From positions 230,001-294,000 of the forward strand of contig JAEMWC010000134.1 of assembly GCA_016490735.1 (NCBI GenBank): a stretch of 64,000 bases of DNA, in the 5' to 3' direction. The notes below the pieces were generated by a model. The model saw nothing but the letters and a program-made list of their open reading frames with translations, was not told where the DNA came from and did not search any database. Both the position numbers and the translations under genes were made by a program. This DNA comes from Pachyseris speciosa (Eukaryota; Cnidaria; Anthozoa; Scleractinia; Pachyseridae). This document shows positions 1 through 13,200 of this stretch, piece by piece; within the stretch, counting starts at the first letter, position 1; every line of letters starts with the position of its first letter.

Positions 1-1241
1 TTAAAGTGAATTTGGCTAAAAAAATTACCTCGAGTTTTTCTGTGAATGACAATGTTTCTTTTAGTTGGAAAGTATACTCAAATGTTAGAATATGATGTTG
101 GAATACGGTGAATCGACTGAATTGTCAATGTAGCAAAACGGCCTTTAACCTTGTCTCTATCAAGACATCTTCCTTTTTGAATAGTTATCTGTTAGCACAG
201 CGCTACTTCTATTGAAATACGTCACTATCACTCTTTATTCCATGCTATAGAAAATACAGCCAATCAGAATGCAGAAAAGCCGTTTTATATTCGTCGGTAT
301 TCCATCGAACCTTCACAGCATGCACCGCATTGATTGTGAAGGGCTATATTTTCTCTTACATAGTATGAAATAGTTGTGCAAAGCTTTCTTGTTATGTACC
401 ATGGAATAGACTGCTCGTCACCTACTTTCTCATACAACTCGGAAGCATTCTGTAGCTAGTCATGTATTTCTCAGAATCACAGCTCATTCGATTGGTGGCC
501 AAATTTAGATCTCAATCGTTTTTCTAGAAAAAGGTGACTGCAATATACCTGGACTGATGACTCCGTCACCCTTTGTGAAATTAAAATTATTGTTTTTAAC
601 TTCAGTCATTAGGAATTTATTTATTTCTCTTTATTTGAAATGTTTTTTTTTTAACTTCAGTCATTTGGAATTCAATGCCTATTAACGTGGCTAGCCTGAC
701 ATACATATGTTTCGTCCCTGCCAAGGGACTCATCTGAGACCTTTCGGTGTAGCCAACTCGTCAAACATCGCGTTTGAAGTCCCGCCAGCAATCAAATGAT
801 GGTGGCAATCTGGCCTTTGAGGTGGAAACATGATGTTCAATTCAAGTTTCACTATATCTCCAGTCGTGGTTATCGCGCTAGAATCAACAAAATGGATGAC
901 TCTTTTCCTTACAAGTTCTATCTGTTGACACCAAAGTGATTACCGAGAGAAAAAAATTTAAAACCACTTCAATCTTTAAACCGCTAGCGACATAGGTTAA
1001 GTAAGGGGTTTTGTTCATTTTAGGAAAAAATCCATACGTTTTCTAGATTCCAATTTTCATAATACGTTCAATAATTTGGGCTTCCATCCGAATCAGGACT
1101 TTCTGTTGGCTATTGTCGCCAGTAGGTGAACCGCCTGCACCTTGTCTATCTCCCGTCTGCCAGATTAGGTAAATCGTAGTTAATTGCAATATTATTTTTA
1201 CAAGTGTTAAAGCAATTTGCATATTTAATTTTTTCGTAAAG
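1..1241 (+). other. Intron sequence upstream of the first visible exon
   Basis: No coding exon recognised. The stretch ends in a pyrimidine/AT-rich acceptor (TAAAG) directly before the exon starting GTTCTCAAAG. It is probably the intron after an upstream spectrin-repeat exon outside the window. Confidence 0.6.
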
Positions 1242-4200
1242 GTTCTCAAAGATGATATTGCAAAGCACAGGGCGCTGTTCCAAACTGCCGAGAATGCGGG
1301 ACAAAAGTTGATCGAGAGAAGCCAGGAAGATCCTGCAGTAGTCGCCGATGTTTATAGCAAACTCTACAAAGTTCGGACCGCACTTGACAAACTGTCAGCC
1401 CGCGCAGACCAGCGTCTCAGTCGCCTACAGCATGTCTTACTGCAGAGTCAGGAGTTCCAGGTGTCCTTTGACGATTTTCTGCAGAAACTGGGTCGAGTAG
1501 AAGAAAGTATTGCTCTCCAGGCCCCCGTGTCTGGAGTGTACGACTCGGTCAAAGAACAAAACCAGCAACAGAAGGTGAGTTGAATAGGTGTAATTTGACA
1601 GCTCTGACTTAACAATGATTTCACATAAACTCAAAATGTGAGAACAAGCTCGGACTTTGTAATAAAGAAACAACAATCACTGAAACAGAGCGGTTTTCAA
1701 TTGAGTGTCGAAAGTAAATTGCGTTTGCTTTTTATTTATTTTATTTGCCATACCACAAATAACATTATTGTAATGAAAACAAAAAGATAGAATGAATAGA
1801 GGTAACAATGGCGAGGAGGCCTAAAGGAAACTTTGTAGCTTATGTTAATTAAGCCTCCTCAGGTACAGTTGGTTTTGCATTGCTTCGCTCTGTGATTGGC
1901 CAGCAAAACTCGCGCCACTTTCTCAACCAATGAGAAGCAAAACCAAAACCAATCGTGACTTGCACGCACGTATTTTCCCGCGTTTTGCGCCGTTACGTGA
2001 AATTACTTCGAATTCTGATTGGTTCATTGCACTGCTTACTTCTGTTGTGATTGGCTGGAGTAATTGCTTTGGTTTTGGTTTTACGACACCTCAATTGAAA
2101 ACTGCTCTATTGCTACTCGGTAGCTTTCATTCAAGTGGTCGCACGTGACTGAGTGAAAGTTTATCGAGAATCAAAGTTACCGTGAATGACAAAATAAATT
2201 ACACTACAGAGAATTAAATTTAAGCAGATTGTTGATGTTTTTTGTAGAACTGGTCCAATTAATTTTTTTTACGGACTCCATCCAGGGATGTTACATGGGC
2301 TACGTTTTGGAAACATCATTTTCTCGTGCTGTGTCCTAAAGGGGATTTAAAGCCGGTGTCAAGCTTACAGTTTAACTCACTTTAGTATACAAAACGACAT
2401 AAACGTAACCTTTTGTTAAGATTTGACTTTATCTGGTTGTTTCTTAGGTTATGAACGACACCATCCAACAACAAGAACCTTTGTTTGAACAGCTTGTTCG
2501 AGCAGGGAGAAACGTTTTGGAAACATCCGAACCTGGCCCAGATCGAGATGCTCTAGAGAGTAAACTCAGTGATACTACACAACGGTGGGAGACGGTTAAA
2601 AAAGAAACCGCTGACCGTCAGGAACAGCTTAACCAGGTGCTGCCTCTTGCTAAAGAGTTTAACAGTGAGATGCAAGATGTTAAACCGTGGCTTGGTGATG
2701 CTGAGAAACGCCTCCAGGGTGTTGAACCGGGTGTATGTGATCAGATATCTATCGACAGACAACTTGAGACATTATCTGAACTAAAGAGAGAAATTGCAGA
2801 ACGCAAACCGGTTGTTGATGCTGCAAGGGACACCTCTTCGTCTTTGACTGACAGCTGCAGTGCTGATAAGTATGTGATTGAAGGAGAAGAGCAAGACGTT
2901 AGAAAACGCTTTGATAATTTGTCCGGTGAAGTGTCACGGCTCGAAGACAATCTTGAAACCTTGAAAGAAGCTTTGGAAAAATATAATAATGCTTTGACGC
3001 CCGTTGAAGAGCTTCTTGAAGGCACCGAAAAATCCCTCGCCTCTCTCGAACCTACCGGAATAATTGTCGAAAAAGGTAAAGACCAGATAAAGACGATTGA
3101 TGATCTGTTAACGGCTCTCAGAGCACGCGAACCAGATGTTAACGATTTGATGGACGCTGGAGATAAGCTCGCATCTGCTATCGATCCTAAGTCTCCGGAG
3201 GTACCCCGTGTTAAGCAGGAGCTGGAAGGTGTGTCTAAACGATACCACGACCTGCTGGAAGGCTTAAATAATGAAAAAGATAAACTAGAGAAAGAGACAG
3301 AGAAAGCGCTGAAATTTCAAGATGCTTTGCGCAACTTGGAGGAGTGGTTACCAAGAGTTGAAGAAGCTGTGGCGGCTCAGGAACCAATCAGCAGCGACCC
3401 GGAAGTGGTGAAACAACAGCTTCAACAGGCAGAGGTGAATAGCGATTTCTATTGTTTTGGTTGAACTCATTCTTGCATCATAATTAACTCTTCTATTAAC
3501 AAGCATGAAAATAAAACTTTTTTACTCTACTGTAACTGCAATGTCAAGAAACAAATTAGCAAAAGAGAACTTTGTTATCAACTGGTTTAGCGGCGCTAAC
3601 CGCCCAACATCTCAATTTTGGTAGGTTCTATAGAGTATTTCCGCCAACTCAGAGCAAGGCCCGAAATTAATGGCAATTATATAATAACAAAACCAATACG
3701 CGCGCTCTGATTGGTCAATCAGCTATGGTTTATTGTTCCAGTAAACTCATGGAAATTTCGCGCGTCTTATGAATTATTTGCTCGCCTGCGGCTCGTGATT
3801 TACGAATTCTTCGAGTGTTCTTTCAACATCCTGCGTGGTTTATCAGCCTATAAACCATAGAACTTGTGGTATATTGCTTAATGAAATACAAGCAATCTTA
3901 AAATGCAGTAATACATGTAATACCACTTTAGGCTAACGTGGTTTGAAAGTAAATGGATCTGAAAATTCCAAAGACTGATAATTTGGCTGTCCCACGAATA
4001 TTTCATGCTTGGACAGTTCAGTGCCATTACTTGTTAATCTATATAATGTAAACAGGATAGACGTAATCCAGATTAATAACCAATTTGGATGGAAGGGAAA
4101 ATCAACAAGATAAATTATATTATACTGCATGGGATTTAACGTGACACGTTCATAGCCTTCCTGATGAAGACAGTTAGTAAACCCAACCTCCTCTTCTCTC

Positions 4201-7200
4201 CTTCTTCTTTCTAGGCTTTAAGAGACGAAATAGCAAAGAACAAACTGCTTGTAGACACACTTGAGGATACAGGCAGGGAAATAATCGCCGACAGCAGGGA
4301 CGATCCTCAGGTTGTTAGAGATGTCCGAGGGGAGCTAAACAAGATCGTGGCGCCCGTTGATGCCATCTTGCGTAAACTTGCTGAGCGTCAAGTGAAGCTG
4401 CAGAACGCTCTGCTCCGCTCACAGGAGTTCCAGGTAGGTCTTTATGTTTGTATAATGTGACTTGTTCGACTGGCAGTTGATGCTTAAACTACAACTGTGG
4501 TTCTTGTTTCTCTTCATTTTAAAACCGTCTTCACCGCTACTTTTTATTTGAAGTAAAAAAGTTGGACTTAACAACCATACTGTAGGTAAGGTTAATCCTC
4601 CTTTGATCACGGGTGACAACAGACAGAGAGACAAAACTTTATTTTACGTGGCACTCCACTTAGCTAAAAGCTACTTCGCAGGAAGCCCACAAATAAACAA
4701 ATAAATTACAAAACTAAAGGAAGGATAAAATTTAGCTAACAATCTAAAAATTTAAGAATCGAAAATTTCTAAGAAATCTAATTATTTGTTAGTACATGTA
4801 TAATTATAAATTAAAAATTACAATTTAAAAAACTACGTAACTACAATAATAAGCAAGCATTTACACCATGAAGAAGAATATGAAAACAAATGAGATAAAG
4901 ATAACTTATTTGGTTTGGACACATGATCAAGTGGTCGCGTCATTGTTGTTGTTGTTGTTGTTGTTTTTTTTTTTGGTGGCTTTTTCAGGTTTCGTTTGAC
5001 GAGTTCATGGGTAAGCTCGATGCATATGAAGAGCAGTTGGCAAAACAAGAACCTATCTCTGCTTTGCATGAAACCGTACAAGCTCAACGGCAAGAGAACG
5101 AGGCGTTACAGAAAGACCTGGCACTACAGGATCCCGTGTTCGAGAAACTTGTTCAAAATGGACAACAAGTCGTTGAGGCACTTGAGGATGCCCCAGAGAA
5201 AGATGCTATGGAGCAAAAGATCAGCGAGTTGAAGACAAGGTGGCAGGCGATGAAAGACAAGGTTGATGACCGTCAGAATCAGCTGAATAAGGTAGAGGAC
5301 AAAGCGCAGAAATTCCGCCAAGAAGCAGATTCTTTGTCTACCTTGCTCGCGGATGCAGAGAAGCAAGTCGGGGAGTTTGATCCTCTGTCTGTGGACATAG
5401 ACAACATAGCCAAGCAGAAAGAACTTCTGCAGCAGATTCAAGAAATGGTGGGAAAGCTCAAAGCAGATGTTCGTGGTGTAGGAGGAAGCGCAGAGGAATT
5501 GAAGGAAGACGCAGAAACAGACGTTCCAGTTGTGGAAGCTGAGGTCGAGGACTTTGTTGGGAGGATTGAAAAATTATCCGCAGCTCTGGATGACAGAGAC
5601 AAGCAGCTAACAGCAATAGAGGAGGCGTCACGTGACTATCACGTGACTGTTCAGAAGGTTGAAGATGTCTTCAGTGAGGCGTTTGATATTGTAGATGCAC
5701 CGGTAGTGTGTAGTACAGACACGGAAACAGCCACTCAGCAGCTTGCAAAGATAAAGGTATCTTTTCTGTTCTGTTCCTTTTAGTTTTGTTGACGGCTTTA
5801 CTAGTCTCTTTGAACAGATTCGAGTTCGTTTTTCAGACCGATTTTCGGGAATCAATGTGTCACTTGATAAAAATTCTTAGTTAAAAGCAGTAAATAAAAA
5901 CAAAAACAAAACAAAAACAATAAAAGAAACATGTATCTGTTCCTTCATATATAAAAAAGTTGTTGTGGCCAGACTGACAATAATCACATCGAGTTTAATG
6001 TTTGTGAAAAATCTTCAACAATGTCCTTTTTTTTACGCCTCTGAGCGTAATATTTTTTTAGCAAGAAGTGAATGAGAGCCGTCACCGTTTGTCGATTAAG
6101 AGGTCATCCGTCGTACATGGGTGTATGACTTTTTCATTTGTACATAATCAATGACGTGGTTTCAGATACAAACTCAAACTTTAACCTCCTTTCAGGAACT
6201 GAGTTCCCGTCTCGATGATCACGCTCCTGAGGTTGAAAAAGTAGGCCACAAAGGAGACAACTTGATGGAGCAGGTGCACGACTCCTCACCCGACCGCGAG
6301 ATCATAACAGGCAAAGTTGCGGACGTCTCGCAGAAATTCGCGGAGTTACAGCAGAAGCTCAAAGCTCAGGAGGAAGCTCTCGCAAGTAAGATCAAGGACA
6401 CGGATGACTTTAATGCCAAGATTAATGACTTGGAGGGATACGTGGAGGATGCTCGGCAAAAGCTGGCTTCAGTTGGACCTATAAGCACTGATCCCGCAGC
6501 TGTAGAAAAACAACTGAAACTTGTACAGGTAAGTTAGATCCTAGATCCTTTGGCTAGATCTTTTGGACTTCCAAAGCACTCACTCATTGAAAATTATGAA
6601 TAAGACATAAAATAAGACTTAAAAGTTGGAGCCACTTTGTACAGTATCACAAAAACAGATCTGCTGTTCACGTTTAAAACACTTTGTGCACCACAATATA
6701 CAGCACGAGAAGAAAGTGCCGACTTTTGTTCAATGGTCACACTTAAGGATTTCGTCCAAAGACTTTAAATTTAGCATTAAATAACTGTACCACAGAGTAA
6801 TGTTCTCCGGTGTTTTTCTACGATATCTTAGTTCCATCGCTATTCCTATCTTTCAGGACTTGAAATCACAATTAGAAGGGAAGAAACCAACGTTGGAAGA
6901 AGCCGAAGGTTTGTGTGACAAGTTAGCAGATCAGAACAAAGATGAACCTCTTGTTGTAGCAGCCATTAAAGACAAACTAGATAAAGTCGAGACGCCGTTT
7001 GAAGATCTCAGGGCTAAGATAACCGAACTGGAAGGCAGATTGCAAGCAGCACAGATACGCTCTCAAGAGTTTAATGTGTCATTCAGTGACTTCACGGAGA
7101 AATTACAAAATATGGAAGAACTTGCCGCAAACCTTCAACCTGTGTCAGCCGTGTATGGTACATTGAAACAACAGAAGAGTGATGTTGAGGTAAATATTAG

Positions 7201-10200
7201 CAGGAGTAAATATTGCAAACTTAAGTTTCGCGTTCGGGATGAATCACCGTTACGCGCCCCTTGAACTTATGCCTAACGTGCTCGCCTCACAAATTGCGCT
7301 TAACCAGTAATGCACCCCTCTGCCCCCAACACCTCACTTGCTCGTCGCTTTAATGGTGGATGATAGTTTCAAATCATTTTCCAATTAAAATTTTGGATTC
7401 CAATGCAGTTATAATTTTAACGTACAGTAATGAGAAAATAGCTACAGATTCGAAGTCAAATTGAATGTTTAGATTATGGCTGTTGACGTACCAAAAACCC
7501 CTTTGATTAGAATGCTGCTGTTGTTACATGTTTTTTAATGTTGTTACCTTTTGTGTTTCCACTGATTTTCAACCCAAATTCCCTTTGATTTTCTTTTCTT
7601 ATTCTCGTCTTCTCTTTTAAAAAGTGTGGAAAGTAAAAGGCTGGCGTATTTGTTTATTTCAGGATCTCGAGGAAAAGATCAGGCATCAAGAACCAGTCTT
7701 TGACCAGCTCTTGAAAAACGGCAGCAGACTTCTCGAAACCGCAGATCCTGGACCTGAGAAGGACGAAATCGAGGCTAAATTGGCAGACACCGAGAAGCGT
7801 TGGCAGGACATCAAACAGAAAACCGCTGATCACTTGGCTCGCGCAAATAAAGCTCTTACAGAGGCGGGGAAATACGACGAATCTGCAAACAGTTTGGGAA
7901 CATGGCTGACAGAAGCAGAGGAGAAGTTAGAGTCATTAGAACCAATTGTGGCTAGCCAAGACGCGCTGGCTGAATTAAACAAGGCTGTGGAGCTGTTACG
8001 TGATGATATCAACCAACACCGACCTGAGCGGGACACAGTTAGCGTGACATCTGAAGCTGTAATAGACTTAACTGAAGCTGATGGAGATATTGTGAGGAGC
8101 GAAGCTAAAGATGCAGTGGAGCGGTATGACAAACTAGACGCCTCTCTGGCCTCTCGAGAAAAGGATCTGGCTGAAGTGCGTGGTTTGTTGGAACAGTATG
8201 AAGGATTAGTGAAGCCTGTGGATAAACTGTTGGAAAACGTAGATGCTGCCCTGGAGTCTCAGGGTCCCATCAGTGCTGATGTGGAAAAGAACAAAGAAGA
8301 TCTCGACAGCGTAAAGGTAAGATCAACCGCATTTAGGTGATCAGCTAGCGCTCCAGAATTAACTGTGGTCGAAGGGAAAATTGGCATTTCTATCAAACAT
8401 GTGGAAATGAAATGCTAAGTACTTTACAAAAGCCACTAAAACTAAAACTGATGATATCATACTGTAATAAAACGCCGTTACCTGGCAATGCGAAGAAGAA
8501 ATTGCTTTTGTAACACTCCCTTTTCTTACAACGAAAAGTTTTATTGCCAGTTGAAGGAAAAGTAGGCCTGTCGTCCTATATAGGCAACCGTACCGTGACT
8601 TCCAACAATACATTGAAGCGTGTGCCCTTGTCTTGTCGCCACTGCGTCTGAAGTCCTTGGAAATGTTGGTGTAAAATACCCTGTTTAATGACTTGCTCCT
8701 TTTTCGTCTTGTCACTCATTGAAACTCAAAAGGCCTCAAATAACCATGCCACGTTACTAATTTCTCTTTCCTTTGCTAACGTTACGTTTTTTCCTTATTT
8801 ACCAACCAGGAACTAATCAAGCAACTGGAAGATGCAAAAGAAAACCTCAACAACGCGAAGAATTGTGGTGAGCAGGCTGTTGGCGCTGTTAAGGACGCTA
8901 GTGGTGATCCGTCACCTGTGCAACAAGAACTTGCAGCTGTTAATCAGAAATACGGGGATCTTTTGGATCAGCTGAAGGACAAACAGGCTAAACTGGAACA
9001 AGCTGTCGAACAAGGAACGCAGATAAAAGAAAAACTGGATGACGTTCAAGCTTGGACGGCTGACTGTGCTCCGACTGTGGAAGCCTGGGAGCCAGTGAGC
9101 ACAGATCCTACTCTTGCTGGGAAACAACTGGAGCAGTTGGAGGTTTGTTTAGATTTTCCACCGTGCTTTGAAGTGTGTTTTGAAGTTTAGAAGCTTATTC
9201 TAAAAAGCGAGGAATTGCTGCTTCAAATACCTTTGAACTAAAGATTCTATCACTCCCTTGACCAAAATTATAAGAATAATAACAAAGAATGAATATATGA
9301 AAAACCATACATTTGAACTGCGGATTAATGATATGTGACTGATCATCGCAGTTATGAACACTACTTAAGCAGTAGTGAAACTAAAGCCTGAAAAAAAATT
9401 CTGGCTTGTACGGGATTCGAACCCACGACCTCTGTGATACCGGTGCAGCGCTCTACCGACTGAGCTAACAAGCCATCTGAGAGCTGGTCGTTTAGTTGGT
9501 TCGTAATATACCCGTGAGGGGTGAATATGTGAGAATGAATATATGAAAATCATACATTTGAACTGCGGATTAATGATTGAAATGTATGATTTTCATATAT
9601 TCATTCTCACATATTCACCACTCACGGGTATATTACAAACCAACTAAACGACCAGCTCTCAGATGGCTTGTTAGCTCAGTCGGTAGAGCGCTGCACCGGT
9701 ATCGCAGAGGTCGTGGGTTCGAATCCCGTACAAGCCTGAATTTTGTTCAGGCTTTAGTTTCACTACTGCTTAAGTAGTGTTCATAACTGCGATGATCAGT
9801 CACATATGTAATAATAACAAAGGCGAATAAAGATCCCAGATTGGTTCTGTAAAATCATGTAAAACAGAAAAAGCTCTTGCTGTAGGATTTTATCCGCAGC
9901 TTCCTGTGTTGGAAACTTCACAGCAGCACAGGAAGGTGCTACTCATTAGCTTTCATTTGGATGGTCACACTTCAGGATTTCATCCACAGACTCAAACGTT
10001 CGGAACATATTTTGTTTCTGATGATGAACACCGCTCAGAAACACCAATGCAAATAGTCCTTCTCAGGACTACACTCACCTGGACGATCGCGCTTTACCAA
10101 CTGATGGTATGACCCCTGGGCTCAAAACATTTAAGATGAATTTCTTTTTTGTTGTTGTTGTTTTTAGGCCCTTGAGGATGATCTTAAAAAGCAGCAAGCA

Positions 10201-13200
10201 AACCTGAAGGACATTGCATCCCTAGCAGAGGATCTGTTGTCTGCCAGTGATGATCCAGTGTCTGCTGCAGAACTTCAAAGTCGCTTATCCAGAGCTGAAG
10301 TTGAGCTGAGCCAACTTGTGCTGAAGATCGCAGCACGAAAAGACAAGCTTCAAGCAGCGCTCTCCCAGGCTGGACAGTTTGAAACCGATTTCGATGAGTT
10401 CCTTCGCTGGCTCACCAAGACGGAGAGAACCGTGACTAAATTAAGATCCATATCTGCTGATCAATCAACTGTTCAGGAACAGCAAGAAAGTTATCAGGTT
10501 CGTGTAACCTAATTAGCTTTCTTGTAGATTTTTTTTATTGTTGTTGTTGTTGTTGTCGTCGACTTGAACTTCAGTATAGACGATCTTTCCACCCTAGTTA
10601 TATCAGTAGTTATGCTAAATCAATGCTGGTGTGGTTCCAAAATTAAAATACAGTTTGCACTTTCCTTATCTACGTAAGTTAAATATATCCTTGCCGATTT
10701 AAGATATTTGTTACGTACCGCTGGTTAGCAGCAACTAAATAAATAAAATCTATCAAATGAATAGAAAAGAAAAAATAGATAAACACGGAAGACGAAGGCG
10801 GAGTGGCTTGATTCGATAAAGGAAATTAATTGATTCTATAGAGGAAGGCAAGGATAGGTGAGATAAAAGTAGGTCAGTCCGGTAACATTCAAAATGTAGG
10901 CGCTCAGGGTAAGTTGAACGTGCAACTTAAAAAACCCAGGCAGTTAGTAAAGGGAACGCTATGCTAACCTCCCCTCGCCCTTCCTCTCCTAACATACGCC
11001 AAGAGTCACTGTCATTCGGATTCTCGCTGCGTCTTGCAAGACTGCTTATTTGTTGATCACTTTCATTCGGCAGCCTATCCACCAGGAGATTAAGGACAAA
11101 GAACCGATCTACGCTGCTATTGCCGCCGCTGGAGAACAACTGAAAGAATCGAGTCAGCTACCCTCCGACAGGGAAAACCTGCAGGAGAAACTAGACAACA
11201 TGAAAGAGCGATGGAATGTACTGAACACCACGTCAGATAACCGCACCGCCATGCTGGAACAAGCAGTTCAACTGACTAGCGAGTACCAGGAAAACCGCAC
11301 CCACTTTGTACCGTGGTTGGACGAAGCTGAAAGGAGAGTGGACGCTATTCAGTTGTCATGTGATGATGAAACTCTTGAGTCTTGCAAACAACATGTAGAG
11401 GTACATTAAACTTACGTTTTTGTTTTTGCCTGGTTGCTGTAATTCCTCACTCTACTGAGAAACTATTAGGAGACTGGCATTAGTGAAGAACAGTGTGATT
11501 GTTTGTTTAGACGAAAGATGACAAACGTGGTATTTTTCAGTGTTTTCATTGCTACTAAAGTAGCCTTTGCAGTACTCTATTATTTATAACAGGACCCTCT
11601 CTACCCAAATGATCTCACTGAAACCCCACACGCGCGCCAGTCTGTTCATTCTTTCTGCAGTAAGGAATAAGTACAAAACTTTTAAATTCAAACTTTCCAC
11701 TTTGCGTATAAAAAGCAAGATTAAGATTTCACGAACAGAATTTGTTCGTAAAGCGCGATTAACAGCGCCTTGGTGACGTCCTGATCAATGCGTTTTAGGT
11801 TTTATCCTATGAATCAAAAGTAACATGTCGGACCACATTAATCCTACAGCATAGTAAACAACAGCGCAGAAAGTACAACTTAAAGTACAACAGGAAATTA
11901 ATGAACGTTAGCGTTCATTTGAATGTTAAAGATTTCGTTTCCAGACGCAAACGTTAGAACACTTTCACATGATTTAACGTAGACGGTCTTTTTCTTGATA
12001 AGGAAGGAGGGGAAAGTGTTACTAGAAAAATAAGTTTATTCCTGGCGTTTTAGTATGGAGCAGTTAATATTTTATTGAGATTTGCCAAGGTTTTCAAAGT
12101 GTTTAGGAGTTTGTCTTGTTGGGTCTGATGATATTCGTGAAAAAACTGCATTCATATCGACGCTATATAACTTAATTATTATTAAGTTGGTAGCTTTTAT
12201 AACTGTTAGGTTTCATAACTTTTTAACGCAGTTGCGTAGTACTTGTCATAATGAAAACGTTTCTTTTTGTTGTTTTAAAAGGAGTTACAGCAAGATGTCG
12301 AGAACCATGCAGGAGCGCATAGCAGTCTCGATAACACTGCAGAGGGGATCAGCAAAGTTTGCGTTGAGGAAGTGAGTTCAGTCGAGGATGATATTCAGAA
12401 CATTGACAAGCGATGGGACGAGCTCAACAGTAATCTACAAAACAAACACGCAGACATCGAAGCTTTGCAAGGGCAGCTACAAGAATACAAAGAGGCTGTT
12501 AAGGGTGCTGATGACAAAATATCTGCAGTAGAAAAGAAAGTTGACGTCGCCAAAACACCGGTGTCCGATGTCGGGGAGATGAAGAAGCACATTCAAGAAC
12601 TCGAGGCCCTGAAGGATCAACTGGAAGAGTCGAAACCTGAAGTCCAGTCCACCCTGGAGACGGGTCATAATGTACAGGAAAAGCATCCAGAGGTATGAGT
12701 TTCCACATTGCCATTTTATGACTTATTGGCAAACAAACATCACCAAAAGGAAAGTGCCAATGACGAGCTTTCATTTCAATGGTCACACTTAAGGGATTTC
12801 GTTCACACACTTAGGACTGGGAATGACCTTGTACAACACAACAAACAGCGACACGAGAAAGTACTGCTCAATAGCTTTCAACTGATGGTCAAACACCACT
12901 CACAGAATAATAGAATCAAAGCCTGGCCATAGAAAAGGAAAAAATCTGATAAGGTTGTTAAGTTTCGTCTGTGTAGGTTTTTGTCGCTCCCGAACGCTCG
13001 GAAGGGCTTGGGAACTCATTTTTCTTGCGCCCGAGGTTTTGACAATGCTACATACCATGTATTCACGTTGATGTCATATTTTCTTCCCAGGCTGATACGA
13101 GTGCTGTCGAAATGGAAAACAAAACGTTACAAGATCATTACGATGCCGTGCAAGACAAGCTTGCTGACGCAATTAATAAGAACAAGAAGATGCTGGCTGA

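Larger units (their letters stand above)
9332..9808. mobile_element. Palindromic element with two head-to-head tRNA-like genes (intron 8)
   Basis: Arms of about 230 bp (9332-9559 and 9578-9808) are near-perfect reverse complements around a short spacer. Outer ends share ATATGTGACTGATCATCGCA and the complement; each arm carries one 72-nt tRNA-like sequence. A shortened relative with the same flanks lies at 39703-39825. Likely a tRNA-related dispersed repeat duplicated as an inverted dimer. Confidence 0.8.

Noticed and set aside
9365..9777. Two similar Arg/Ser-rich frames, one per strand ([15 protein letters not shown])
   Set aside because: Frequent spurious translation of a tRNA-like sequence; produced by the palindrome.
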